From assembly GCA_951812925.1 (NCBI GenBank), contig OX638370.1, positions 38,691,948 through 38,755,947 of the forward strand: a DNA stretch of 64,000 nucleotides, read 5' to 3'. Under the pieces are notes generated by a model, which did not search any database, was not told where the DNA came from, and saw nothing but the letters and a program-made list of their open reading frames with translations. Origin of the DNA: Calliopum simillimum. Taxonomy: Eukaryota > Arthropoda > Insecta > Diptera > Lauxaniidae. The translations under genes were made by a program, and so were the position numbers. This document shows positions 1 through 10,440 of the stretch, piece after piece (within the stretch, counting starts at the first letter, position 1; the number at the start of each line of letters is the position of its first letter).

Positions 1-430
1 CCTTTATATTCAAAATTTGCAATAATTTACACTTTTACGGTAATTATGATTAACTTAAAATCAAATTATTTCACAAAATCAATTTGCAATGGTTATGAAA
101 AAAGCCTAGAACGAATTTATACCACGTCATACCACCAAGATCTTTTGGATTTAAGAAGATTGAAACCTTTTCTAACACATATAAAAAAATTGAGGTGCCT
201 TTTTTTGCCTCTTTTATTTGACGCGATTTTTTTCTGAAGCACCCATAGGAAAATTTAACTCATATTGCTTGCCAAGTTTCAATATGAGTTGGTCACCTTA
301 TACTCCATGATAAATGAATATAAAACCCATTTTTATGTAGATCAATTTACCGTTGCACACAACTCTATCAAAGTTAAAATTTTGAAATAAATTTTTAAAT
401 TAGATATAAAAATTGTGCATGTGTTCTTTT
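1..430. other. AT-rich intergenic DNA, nothing recognised
   Basis: The only open frame here is a 63-codon stretch without recognisable protein character. I see no repeat structure, RNA or regulatory element that I can support. Confidence 0.5.
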
Positions 431-436
431 ATGCCA

Positions 437-645
437 TTTCGAATCCGCCATTTTGATTTTATAAATCTAACATCAGATTCGTAATCAGTGACCCCAAAAA
501 CCCCCGATTAAATTTTTTTGTTGGATTTGGTTGAATATTTATGCAAGTCGTCCGCACTTTTGAATCCACCATTTTCTTTTTCAAAAATCTAACATCAAAT
601 TCGTAATCAGCTACCTCAAAAACCCCCAGGTAAAAAATTTTGTCT
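437..645. repeat. Two degenerate tandem copies of a ~122-bp unit
   Basis: The stretch 437-520 is repeated at 559-645. Both share the core words AAATCTAACATCA, TTCGTAATCAG and CAAAAACCCCC, each followed by an A/T-rich run ending in TTTTG. Spacing of matching words is about 122 bp. This is an old tandem duplication, probably part of a dispersed repeat. No coding potential is seen. Confidence 0.6.
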
Positions 646-1660
646 CGAAACTTTAATGATTTCGACTTTTGGCCAGCTTTTAGGGATTTTGATCCAGTGT
701 GCGTCCGTAACCTGTTACATTTATAGACTCGTAAATAACCAAGAGGAAAAATTCAAGCGCTTCCGAGCCAAGCACTCTAATAGCGCTTGTCCCCATATAA
801 ATTGAGAATCACTTACACAATGATTTTTTGTAATGCTGCAGTGAGATCAACATGGGTTCGAACCCAGCGCGGGTAATTTTTTTTTATTATTTTTAATTTT
901 TTTTTTTGCTTTATGTTTTTATTAATATATTTTTTATTCAACATTTTTTTGTTTCTATTTTCCTTTCTCTCATTTATTTGATTTTGAGTAGTTGGATTGA
1001 AACTGATTACACAATGATTCTAGGAAGCATTCTAATGTCAAATTCTAATTGGACAACGTTTGCTTAGTAACCAAATTTAATACCTCTTTATCGTATCGGG
1101 CAATGTTATAGCGGTCTAACGAGTTTGTAAACGTAAGTACAAATAATATGGGCCTATCTATCACACGAATGATCCTTGCTTCAAATTCTGACCAGTTTTT
1201 TTTTTTTTTTTTTTTTTTCAATTTAACTGAAAGAAAGCTTACACTCACAAATAAGCACATCAAGAGGCCTTTTCAGTAAGACTACGTTAAGCTTCAGAGC
1301 GCTTATATCCTGGGACATGCAATGTTAAAAAGAAAGAATAGTTCTTACGAAGCGGTAGCTCTTATTGGTGAAAAAGAAGCACTTCAGAAGGGTTTTCGAA
1401 GCACTTCATTTCCCCTTGAGTAGGCAAACGAAGCTTTACAAAACCGGAAGCCATTAAGAAAACACGGTTCATGAGAAAATCCAACATATTCTTAAAAGAG
1501 ACGTTAGAAAAAATTACACTTTTTCTTCGTAAGATTTTAATCGACCCCTCCCTCCCTCTATATAAACAATAATTATCAAATCCTTAACCCCTCCGCCCCT
1601 TGACATACTTACGTAATACTTAAACGGCCCCTTATATAGGATATCAAATAAATGTCTTTA
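646..1660. other. AT-rich intergenic DNA with a poly-T tract
   Basis: A T tract of about 20 bases lies near 1197-1218 and explains the open frame on the minus strand there (a run of lysines). A solitary RNA polymerase III B-box-like word, GGTTCGAACCC, sits near 860, but I could not find the matching tRNA acceptor stem. Nothing else is supported. Confidence 0.5.
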
Positions 1661-1667
1661 CATGTTG

Positions 1668-2019
1668 CGTAAAGAAAGCAATTTAGTCGATAAGCGCCGC
1701 TGTATGCAACTTTGTATTTAAAAAATGATTATCTAGAGTTTTTCAATAAACTCTAATTATTTTCTATCTTGCACTAAAATGATTTATATGTTTAAAGTTG
1801 GTTGAAAATAAGTTAATTGAAAACAAGTTAATTGAAAATAAGTTGATTGAAAATAGGGAATAGTGTTGTCTGCCAATCAAAAGTCTACGCGTCGTTCATT
1901 CGAGTCTCGAAGAATAAATTACGAACTTTGATATTTAAAAATTTACTATAAAAATATCGTGACTTTTATGAAGGAACACATTTGATCAGTTCGCTTTTAT
2001 CGTAAACAGTAATTGCGAA
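1668..2019 (+). promoter_or_regulatory. 5' regulatory region of the first protease gene
   Basis: Reading toward the gene there are four AATTGAAAATA-type units of about 15 bp (about 1801-1856), a CCAAT box (1873-1877), an ACGCGT core (1887-1892), a perfect 13-bp palindrome TTCGAGTCTCGAA (1899-1911), a TATA box TATAAAAATA (1947-1956) and an initiator-like TCAGTT (1986-1991). The TATA box lies 73 bp before the ATG, so the 5' leader is short. The same order recurs at the genes at 39060 and 21417. With the latter, similarity runs on to about 1668. Conservation in otherwise diverged intergenic DNA supports a functional promoter, though recent duplication alone could explain part of it. Confidence 0.75.
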
Positions 2020-2796
2020 ATGTTAAGTTTTCTCGTACTCTCAGCGTTAGTAGCTTGTGCCTTTGGTAATAGTATACTGCCAAGATTTGCATCACCTACC
2101 GGTCGTATTGTTGGCGGTCATAACACCACCATAGATAAACATCCTTATCAAGTTTCGGTCAGAGGATCAGATGGCTTAGATGCGTGCGGAGGTAGCATTA
2201 TAAGTAGTAGGAAGATCCTTACTGCTGCTCATTGTTTTATATCAGAGCCCTCAATGCGACTTACAATTCAATATGGAGTTACAAAAACGGGAACACAGGG
2301 AAATGTGATTGCTGTTAAAAAAACGAAAAGACATCCGAAATACAATTCAAAGGGAAACGACAACAACGACGTTGCTGTTCTTACACTCTATGAAGATATT
2401 CCGTTTAGTGAAACGGCACGACCTATTCCACTTGCAAAAGAAGAACCAAAAGCTGGAGCAAAGGCTGTCGTTACTGGCTGGGGTTACTTAGAGGAACCTT
2501 ACTTGGGGATGTTTGGGAAATCACCAGAAACTCTACAAGAAGTTGAGATAAAAATTCTCGATAGGAAAGAATGTAAGCGATTATACAGCAACTACAAGGA
2601 AGTTGATGACAGTATGGTGTGCACTTTTGACAAAAAGGGTGATAAAGATGCTTGTCAGGGTGACTCTGGTGGCCCAATAGTTGTCGATGACATACTTGTA
2701 GGTGTTGTTTCGTGGGGCTACGGATGTGCTCGACATAGTTCCCCAGGTGTGTATGCCAATGTTGCTGGACTACGTGATTGGATCTTGAGACAATAA
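2020..2796 (+). CDS. Secreted trypsin-like serine protease (S1 family)
   Basis: The 258-residue protein is a complete single-exon S1 peptidase zymogen. Residues 1-16 form a signal peptide ending AFG. A short propeptide ends at Arg29, followed by the mature N-terminus IVGG (30-33), so activation is by tryptic cleavage. The catalytic triad is His71 (TAAHC), Asp117 (NNDVAVL) and Ser216 (GDSGGP). Asp210 at the base of the S1 pocket, with Gly233 and Gly243, predicts cleavage after Arg or Lys. Six mature cysteines (56, 72, 185, 201, 212, 236) match the three usual disulphides of insect trypsins. Length is normal for the family. The ATG is the first codon after a short leader with its own TATA box. 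A digestive or larval secreted role is known for the family but inferred here. Unlike its two paralogues it lacks the extra Cys pair near the catalytic Asp. Confidence 0.93.
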   Translation: MLSFLVLSALVACAFGNSILPRFASPTGRIVGGHNTTIDKHPYQVSVRGSDGLDACGGSIISSRKILTAAHCFISEPSMRLTIQYGVTKTGTQGNVIAVKKTKRHPKYNSKGNDNNDVAVLTLYEDIPFSETARPIPLAKEEPKAGAKAVVTGWGYLEEPYLGMFGKSPETLQEVEIKILDRKECKRLYSNYKEVDDSMVCTFDKKGDKDACQGDSGGPIVVDDILVGVVSWGYGCARHSSPGVYANVAGLRDWILRQ

Positions 2797-3170
2797 AAAT
2801 ATTTAACAATTATATTAAATATTACGAGTATGTAAAACATGCTAATGTCAAAAATTAAACAATAAATTGTAAATCTATATATTAATACGCAAGACAAAAA
2901 CGTGTCTATCTTTTTTTACTTATTAGAAATGGAGTACGGCTTTGAATTATACACCATTAGTAAGGTATTTGTGTGTAAATGTGCACAAAGTTAAAATCAT
3001 TTAATATATTTGTGGTCGAATTTTGACCACTGGGCGATTCTAGTTTACATTAAAAGATACAGTCAAGGACGCTATATAAACTTTGTTTTTTACTTTATAC
3101 TTGGAAAAGATTAAGGTCTTTCATTAGCAAATAGAAGAATGACTTAATAAGTATTTTTTTACTTTATTTG
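2797..3170 (+). promoter_or_regulatory. 3' flank and poly(A) signal of the first protease gene
   Basis: AATAAA at 2861-2866 lies about 65 bp after the stop and is the likely poly(A) signal. The first 75 bp match the 3' flank of the gene at 39060. The segment 2861-3010 recurs at 46046-46200 without a gene. The segment 3079-3150 resumes similarity with 39948-40030. So the duplication units extended beyond the coding region. Confidence 0.7.
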
Positions 3171-3841
3171 TTGTGGATTTTTTTGTTGTTTTTTTTTTGT
3201 TGTAACTTTCTTGGAGAAACATATCAAATGGACGCGACCCACACAATGAACGTTATTTTTTTGAATTTTAGCATCTAAAAAATTAGAGGAAAACATGAAA
3301 GAGTGTCAAAAAACACTTTAATTACATAAAAATGTTAAAGCAACCCGAAATAAGAACAGTCGTTTTCGACGTATTATTTGATCAAATCGGGTCGCAGAAT
3401 TGCTGTATCACGTCAGGATTTTGCTAAAACAATAGTTAAAAATTTTATTTATTTCGTTATTTGAGGTAACTACATTTCGAAAATAAGTACAAATGATATC
3501 GATATACTTAATTCAAAGTGTTGTTCAAAAAGCAAGACTACTACTTTCAACTACTATCGAAAATACAGTCAAAAAAATAGCAGAAAAACTTCACAAAGGT
3601 ATTAAAACAGAGAATTTTTTTTCAATTCTAGTGCATTTTTTTGATCCGCCTAATTATATCTCTGCCAAAAATTTTCACAAAGGAAGTCTTTTAGTAACAA
3701 AAACTGCAAAAATTTGCGCCAAATAGTTACGAATGGCATAATGGCGGTTCTTTTTGCTAACACCTAAACATCTGATATTTTTAGATCTCTAAAGAAATCA
3801 TAAACATACTTTCGAAAAAATAACGCCAATGTAATGGAGAC
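3171..3841. other. Intergenic DNA, nothing recognised
   Basis: A 77-codon open frame at 3493-3726 is lysine- and serine-rich with no motif I know. I regard it as chance. Confidence 0.45.
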
Positions 3842-4106
3842 ATATGAGCCGTTCGAAATGACAATGGCGCAACTCCAAAACAAGGCAAAAGTAATGTTAT
3901 AGTATAAATTGGCTGACATTTTGTTAGGTATGAATAAAATTGATTTCTGTTTTCACTAAAAATTTACTTGATGATATGGAATTGTTGAAATTAAATTGAA
4001 AAAATGTAATCGACCAAAGGACCGATCATTATGGCACTTAATTTATATGACATTACTTTTACCTCGTTTTGGAGTTGCACCATTGTCATTATGAACGGCT
4101 CATATT
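3842..4106. mobile_element. 265-bp inverted-repeat MITE
   Basis: The ends are imperfect inverted repeats of about 65-70 bp, beginning ATATGAGCCGTTC and ending as its complement with one insertion (GAACGGCTCATAT). The arms share the words GACAATGG, GCAACTCCAAAAC and AAAAGTAATG. The middle is AT-rich and non-coding. No clear target duplication is visible, so the superfamily is not assigned. Confidence 0.7.
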
Positions 4107-5955
4107 TATGTAAAGTTTGGCGTAGGCACGAAAAAGTTCTCCGATCACCCGTCAATTTGAAGGCTTACCCCAAAACATTTTCAAGGAATATTTTTTGTTA
4201 AAATAGAGGTAGCCTTTGACGCGCATTATAACTTAAAGGCCTCAATGAGAGCTACAATTCGTGTGTAAAGGTCATTAACCTCAGATTTTTTTTCGACAAC
4301 TTAAAGTCTCGGTAGTTTATAAAGGCCTCTATTGGCAATTTTTTGGAAAATCATTATTACATTATTGTTCTAGTTATTGTAAAAATACCCAAAAGAATGA
4401 TACCATAGCTGTTAAATAAGGCACAGTGATATATAATTTTTAGAATATTTTTGAGTTTTTTTTGTCTACAGGCGCCCCTTTTGGACAAATTTTCGATTCT
4501 GCAGTGTTCCCGTACTACTATTCTAAGCAATATGAATTGATTGACACTTTGATTATAAATTTCAATAAAGTAAGTAGTATAGAAGACCCTAAGAGAGTGG
4601 ACACACGGCGGACCAAATAGGCGGGCTACTATCTTCTCTGAATCGTGTTATGTAGGAACCACACGCGTACAGTGGACGGTTTTGTATTGAACGGAGGTCA
4701 TGGATCTAGACTGTTGAAATTTGGTACAGATGTATTTTAGATTAAGAGAATAAAAATCTGTTAATATGAACAAAATCCGCCCCTGGAGCTATCTTTTATA
4801 GTGTTCAAGTTATGAGAAAAAACTAAAATAAACTTTATAAAAATTTGTTTGTGTAGTTGTTCCCCATCGACTCTGAATCTAACTGACCAATTCCAATGAA
4901 GTTTTCACATTGTGTTCGTATCAAAATAAGCTAAAGTATAGGCCAAAAAGGTATCGGTGCCACGCTCCCCAAAATTTAACTTATCCAAAACTCTCCCCAA
5001 ATTTAACTTATCCATACCTCTTTGCGGCAGATAGATGAGATTTAGTAAATAATAAAAAGTCATTGGCACAAATAAAGTTCACTGAAAAAATTGGCGGTAC
5101 CACGCCCTCAAAAAAACAAATTCATCATATCTCTGAGAATATTTGGCGCGAAAAGTGATTTCTATGAAACTAGAAACTTTAAAAATTATTTGGTTATTTT
5201 GTATATCTGAAAGATGGAATGTAGGCTATCATTTATGTATTACGATGACTGTCTGGTCGGGCACCAAACTTGTTTTTTTGTATTTAAAAATAGTTAAAAT
5301 TACAAAGCTAACAATACCTGTTTCACCCACTGTAGGCGACGATGAAGTACCTTTTCGACGGGAGAAGGAAAAAATCTCTTGGTCTTCTATGGAGACTGCA
5401 CTAGACACGTTGCCTGGATCACACGCTTCTTAGCTCCTTTTTAGAGCAATAAAAAACACTTTTTTTTGTGTTAGTTGAAGGATCTCACCTTTATTTTTTA
5501 TTTAATTTAGATTTACTTAGTTTTTAGATGTAACTATATTTAAGTTTTTGCTTTTAGAAAAATTTGCTGCTTGCAGCTTGCTCTAGTATTCAACGAATGC
5601 AAGAATATTTTTCTGTATTCGTTGATTAAAAAACTGATCGAAAATTGTCAGCAATGGTTTTTACACCAGAGCGAGCGAGACGGCTATACTTTCGGCAGTC
5701 AGGTACCAAATACTGAAGACGGGTAGGGTTGCCATCGTTTAGATGAAAAACATGGATTTTTGTAAAGATTTACAAAGGGTACTTTTATGTATCCATATAA
5801 ACACGATACATTTTTCTTTTGTTTATAAAGGTTTACTTTTCCGCGTAAACAATGACCATAGATTCATCACTCCCACACCGCCCCGTCACATTAACCAAAA
5901 GTCTACAAAAAGACCATTTTTGGAAAAAAAAAAAAATATATTTTAATATTTAAAA
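4107..5955. other. Intergenic DNA, no gene recognised
   Basis: The longest frame (5143-5433, 96 codons) shows no known motif. Short imperfect duplications of AAATTTAACTTATCCA occur near 4970-5015. I see no gene or element that I can name. Confidence 0.45.
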
Positions 5956-6970
5956 CTAGTAAGGGTGATATCTTTGTCCTGGCCAAAAACTAAATACCCT
6001 ACACTGCATTTCAAGTATATTATTAAACACTTAGTTGATAAATACTATACAATATTCTTGTACATACAAGTTTTTATTAAAATAAATTGTTTTATTCTTC
6101 CATAACTCCCAGGACAGTATAAGAATAATTGCTTATTTGGGGAGTGCCACGCCCTCTCCCTCTCTTTCGCGTGGAGCTTGCACTTATTGCTCTGAGTGTT
6201 TGAGAAAACTTCGGTTAGGGTTTCTTAAAAAAGTCTTTCGGTATAGCATTTTCAAACTTTTGCTTATATGAGAGGTGCCACGTCCTCTCGTCCTAATTCG
6301 ATTACTTTTGCTCAGAGTTTGCAATTAATGTTCTTAGTACTTGAGAGAAATTTAGTTGTACTATCTCAAAAAACACTTTCGTTTTGAAACTTCTGCTTAT
6401 ATGGGAGATGCCACGCCTTCTTGTCCGAGTTCGCTTAATTTTTTGTCAGAGCTTGCATTTATTGATTTGTGTGTTTGAATGGAATGTGATTGGATTATCT
6501 CAAAAAACGCTTCCAGTATAACATTTTGAAGCTTTTGTTTATATGGAAGGTGCTACACCCTCTAGTCTGAATTCACCCAGATTTTGCTCAGAGCTTGTAC
6601 TTACTATTTTCAGTATTTATGTGTATTTTTCTTCTGTTCTTGCGAATAATGGTCTTATTATTGCAATTTGAATATATTTTTTGTATGGGCGGTAGGCGTG
6701 TCCGTTGATCGATTTCGCTCATTTCCAATCCCATGAGTTAGCTTTTACGATGGAGGCAGAATACCAAATTTCATTGAAATATGTTGTTCAGTTTTCCCAA
6801 AAAATGTATTTTCACGCACACACAGCCAGCCAGACAGACGGACATGGCTATATCGACTGAGGAGGTGAAGCTGATCAAGAGTATATATACATTTCCATAC
6901 CTACCACGCCTCCTCTCTGCGTGACAAACGGAAGGACAAAGTGAATACCTATACTCTGGGTGTAGGGAAT
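5956..6970 (-). mobile_element. DINE-1/Helentron-like non-autonomous element, copy 1
   Basis: Read on the minus strand, the element ends in CACCCTTACTAG followed by T, with a hairpin-forming word (GGCCAGGAC, degraded here) about 20 bp before the end. Its body holds four diverged tandem units of about 130-140 bp, each with TATGGGAGGTGCCACGCC-like cores near 6140, 6270, 6400 and 6545. A GTCY-type microsatellite (GTCCGTCTGTCTGG) lies near 6825-6845. Sub-terminal words ATACCCTACAC and GTGTAGGG are inverted. Non-autonomous Helentrons of Drosophila (DINE-1) have sub-terminal inverted repeats, central tandem repeats, a GTCY microsatellite and a 3' hairpin, so this class fits. No protein is encoded. 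Confidence 0.65.
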
Positions 6971-7110
6971 ATTGATAACATCAGTACTTGTTTCATGTTG
7001 CCAAGGATGGTAGTTTCAGCATATGCAAAAATAATTCAAATCGGGATTGCCATGTCTGAGATATCCGAAGTCAGAATTGCTTGGGTAGTTTTCTAAAATG
7101 ATATCTATTT

Positions 7111-7398
7111 ATATATGAAGCAAAACACGGCAAGCCTACCAGCTGAAAATTTTTTTGTCTCCGATTTCAAATTTGGCAATATGGTAGACCCGGTGTGCAA
7201 GAATAATAATCTGGGAAGATTTGGTTCCATTACCATTTGCTGTTAAAATACAGGGTGTTGAAATTGGCGTTTTTAGTCATTTTCATGACAAGGGTGCTTT
7301 TTCAAAAATTGAAGAATCCACCATATTGCCAAATTTGAGCGAAATCGGAGACAAAAAAAATTTCAGCTGGTACGCTTGGCGTGTTTTGCTTCATATAT
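7111..7398. mobile_element. Foldback-like element, short internally deleted copy
   Basis: The termini are inverted repeats: GAAGCAAAACACGGCAAGC at the left and the complementary GCGTGTTTTGCTTC at the right. They continue inward with GCTGAAAATTTTTTTGTCTC and CAAATTTGGCAATATGGT. Only 288 bp remain; the long central hairpin arms of the larger copies at 10.4, 31.5 and 36.9 kb are missing. It shows best where the family termini lie, because both ends are flanked by ATATAT. No coding capacity. Confidence 0.75.
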
Positions 7399-9260
7399 GA
7401 AAATTTGGATAAGGTATTAGAAACAGTTCGGTCGGTTTGTGAACTAAAACTAAATGAATTCAGAGAAAAAGCGTGGTATCTCCCAATGCTGCATTTTTGG
7501 CTCGACATATTTTTTTTAGGCCAAAGAAAGCACCCCTTCTACATAGTAGTGTTGGGACTTTAGAAACTTTTAAGCTCAAAAATATCCTCACATTGGTTGT
7601 GCATTTTTTCTTATAAAAAATCCTTTTTTATGCCGAAGAGTAATAGCACTTCTTTTTTATGTGATTCTTTAAATTATATATAATTTCCGGCTTAAAATTG
7701 TAAAAATAAAAAATGAAAATTTCATAATTGAATAAAAAACCCAGACTACGCGACGCCTTAGAAACGTTGACAGCAAAAAAATAACACACACAAAAAAGAA
7801 AGGACATCATCCAGATTACACGTGTCCTCACATTGGATTAGTGAAAAAGCGCTCGCTAACGTTGCTACTCTTTGACGCCAAAATCATACAATGAAAACGT
7901 GAACAATAGCCAAAACAATGTTGCCAGACTAAAAAGTTTTTTTTATGCAATTTTTTTCCCTTTTTGCTGTTAGTTATAATCACTCTTCATCAGCATGTTG
8001 ACAACATTGACGTCTGTTACGTCAAACAATTAACTCTTGGTATGAGATTTTTTGCAATGTCTGCTGAAGTCGCTAAAAAAAAGACATCATTGAAATAACA
8101 GGAGACAAATCCAGATAATAGAGAAGAAAAAAGGATATTCCCCCATTCATAAATAGAAATATGTATGTATTCCTTTTAGCATAAATTCTAACTTTATTGG
8201 TATTTCTCTCTCAATAGCAAAATTATTTATTATAATTTCCAACATAAATTTCGAAATAAATATTTCCCACGCACATTATTTGCACAATATTTTGTTATCC
8301 TTTGGTGTGTGATCTTTAGAGTGGAACCCAAACAAAAAGGACACTCATCTTGAAATTGCGCGCAAAAAGAAAAATATCCTTATGTTGAGGCATGCACAAT
8401 GCCGAACAACAACACTACATTAAAAAGCAAAAGCAAAGGCCTCCTTTATATGAATACATACTATGAATATGTGCTCTAAATTTTTATTCGTGAACCCTTT
8501 TTTATGGCGCCTAAAAGTATACTTTACTATACACATTCCCCAAATGGTAGCTCTTTCACAACTCATAATAGCCTCTTCAAACATACATAGTAGGAGATGT
8601 TATAGAAAAAGTGTAAAAAACAACTTTATTCCGTTTATGCTACTTCTACTCCTACGAATTTCTACTACTATTTGATTTTTTCTGCGTTAACCCTTTTCTA
8701 CTGCAATTTTGCTATTTGAAAATCCCAGTTGATTTTTTGTTTCCTTTCCCATTTGGCACTTGAATAGATTGCAAAGAATTTGTGAAGATTTCTGAAAGTA
8801 GTTTTTATGCATTTCCATAGAAAAGTGCACTAAGGCACAGCATGCATCGAATGTTTTTCACTGTAATGACTAAATTACTAAAGAATCGATACTTCTGGGA
8901 AGTAAGAAGCATTTCGATACATTAGAATGTATAAATATTGATGATGATTTAAATGAAAATATGTATTTTAAAATCTCTCATACTGTATTTGTCTCTCTTT
9001 AATGCTCGTCTCGAATTGGAACATTTTCGATGGTTTTTGCAACAGCTATGCAAGCGTACTCGCAGGAAGAAGCTTCCCAATTTCGCCGCAGCTGTGTACA
9101 GAATTCAGCTTGACTTAACACGTGCCATTCTATATATTCTATTTGAACCCTCACGTCGTATATAGTAGTTACTTTTGTTTATTTCTGTTTGAGATCCAAG
9201 GCTTTGCTTTGAATTGATAATTATGGTTATAGGCAGGTTTGACTCTAACTTAGCTAACTA
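7399..9260. other. AT-rich intergenic DNA, nothing recognised
   Basis: Several 60-70-codon frames occur, all with composition expected of AT-rich non-coding DNA. No element ends or protein motifs were recognised. Confidence 0.45.
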
Positions 9261-9269
9261 ATTAGCATT

Positions 9270-10420
9270 TGGCTAGTGCTGAGAGAAAACGCTCAAAATA
9301 AACCCCAGTAAAATCACCCTTTTGCCCAAAGGGAAAAGCTTATCCTGGGGGCTTTAAACTTGCAAAAAACGATGCTAATGATTTCGAGTGGATATAAAAT
9401 ATTTGGGAGTGTGTGTAGTTAAAAGTTTAACTTGAAAGCTTTGCACACCAAAAACAAAGCTTTAAAAATTATATGGTATAACATAGGAACTCAAAAAATC
9501 ATGTTCAATAGCCCTTTGGCCAAACGTAGACCAAGTTTAAGCTCATAGGGAACTAAACAGAATCTTTAGAGCAGACTGCTCTAAAAGAAAGTGCCCCACA
9601 GTTGCTCTAGGAAAGCTGACGGGACACACTCCATTTCTTATGATTGAGAAAGAAACAACAACTTAAAGAAGGCAATTTAACTAGACATGTTAAATTTCTG
9701 GAGATGTTCTGGGATAGACTATTTCTAGCAATCTCTTATTATATATATGGGTAAAAAGTTTTCTCCTGGAAATTCAAAGTGGCCATCAATGAACGCTCAG
9801 ATTTTAGGAAGAATGATATAAATATAAAACAGAGTTTCCTGATGGGTCCTTAATGGAAGATGGGAACGCAGGTGCTCGAATCCAAAATACAATGTAAAAA
9901 GAAAACTAGCTTCCATTTATCAGACGGAGGTCAGCGTTTTGGAATTGGCTACGCAGGGAGAAATCAACATATGCTTTTTTTTCTTTTAAATGGATTTTTC
10001 AAAATTTTCAAAGGTTGGGAGAGTCTTGAACATTTCCACGCATTTTCTAGAAGAAATGATGTGACTTCAATCTGGATACCAAGATACTAAGGACATTAAG
10101 GCAATGAAAGCGCAATTCGCTTCGCCAAGAGAGAATAGATTAGATTACATTAACTTCACGTCAGAGATAGGATTTATAAGTATTCTAGCACTATTTTGAT
10201 GAGGAAATAGGTTGTACAAAAAGATCTTTTAGGTTATAGTCCATTCTATAGCCTTCAAAACCAAGACCAAGACCAAGACCAAAATTTTTATAAGAGCATG
10301 GTCTTTCTTTCTAAAGCACCCTCTGGGCCTTCAGTAGAATCAAAAGTGCTCCATTGGTGATGCAGATATCGTTTTTAAGAGTCCTTCTAACTTCTGAGTC
10401 GGTTGCGGGATAAATCTAAA
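9270..10420 (+). pseudogene. RNase H-type LINE relic (RT 3' part plus RNase H)
   Basis: Fragments in changing frames match, in order, the RT thumb region (KYLGV-like near 9395, a PNVDQV-like stretch near 9510), a linker, a degenerate RNase H start (DGSLMEDGNAGA near 9840-9875) and the late RNase H motif SRRNDVTSIWIPRY near 10050-10090. The region 10358-10410 corresponds to 57150-57190 of a sister copy in the opposite orientation. Many stops and frameshifts make it non-functional. The open frame 9860-10090 is one surviving piece. It is the RNase H-bearing type of non-LTR retrotransposon (I/Loa-like, inferred). It ends about 20 bp before a foldback-like element. Confidence 0.7.
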
Positions 10421-10440
10421 TTTCGATCCTATCTAATATA

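Noticed and set aside
855..880. tRNA-like B box GGTTCGAACCC
   Set aside because: No matching acceptor stem, D arm or A box upstream, so neither a tRNA nor a SINE can be supported.
1045..1263. Minus-strand frame with a lysine run
   Set aside because: The lysines come from a poly-T tract on the plus strand; no protein signature.
2309..2809. Other open frames overlapping the first protease gene (60 codons plus, 112 codons minus)
   Set aside because: They are shadow frames of the protease coding sequence.
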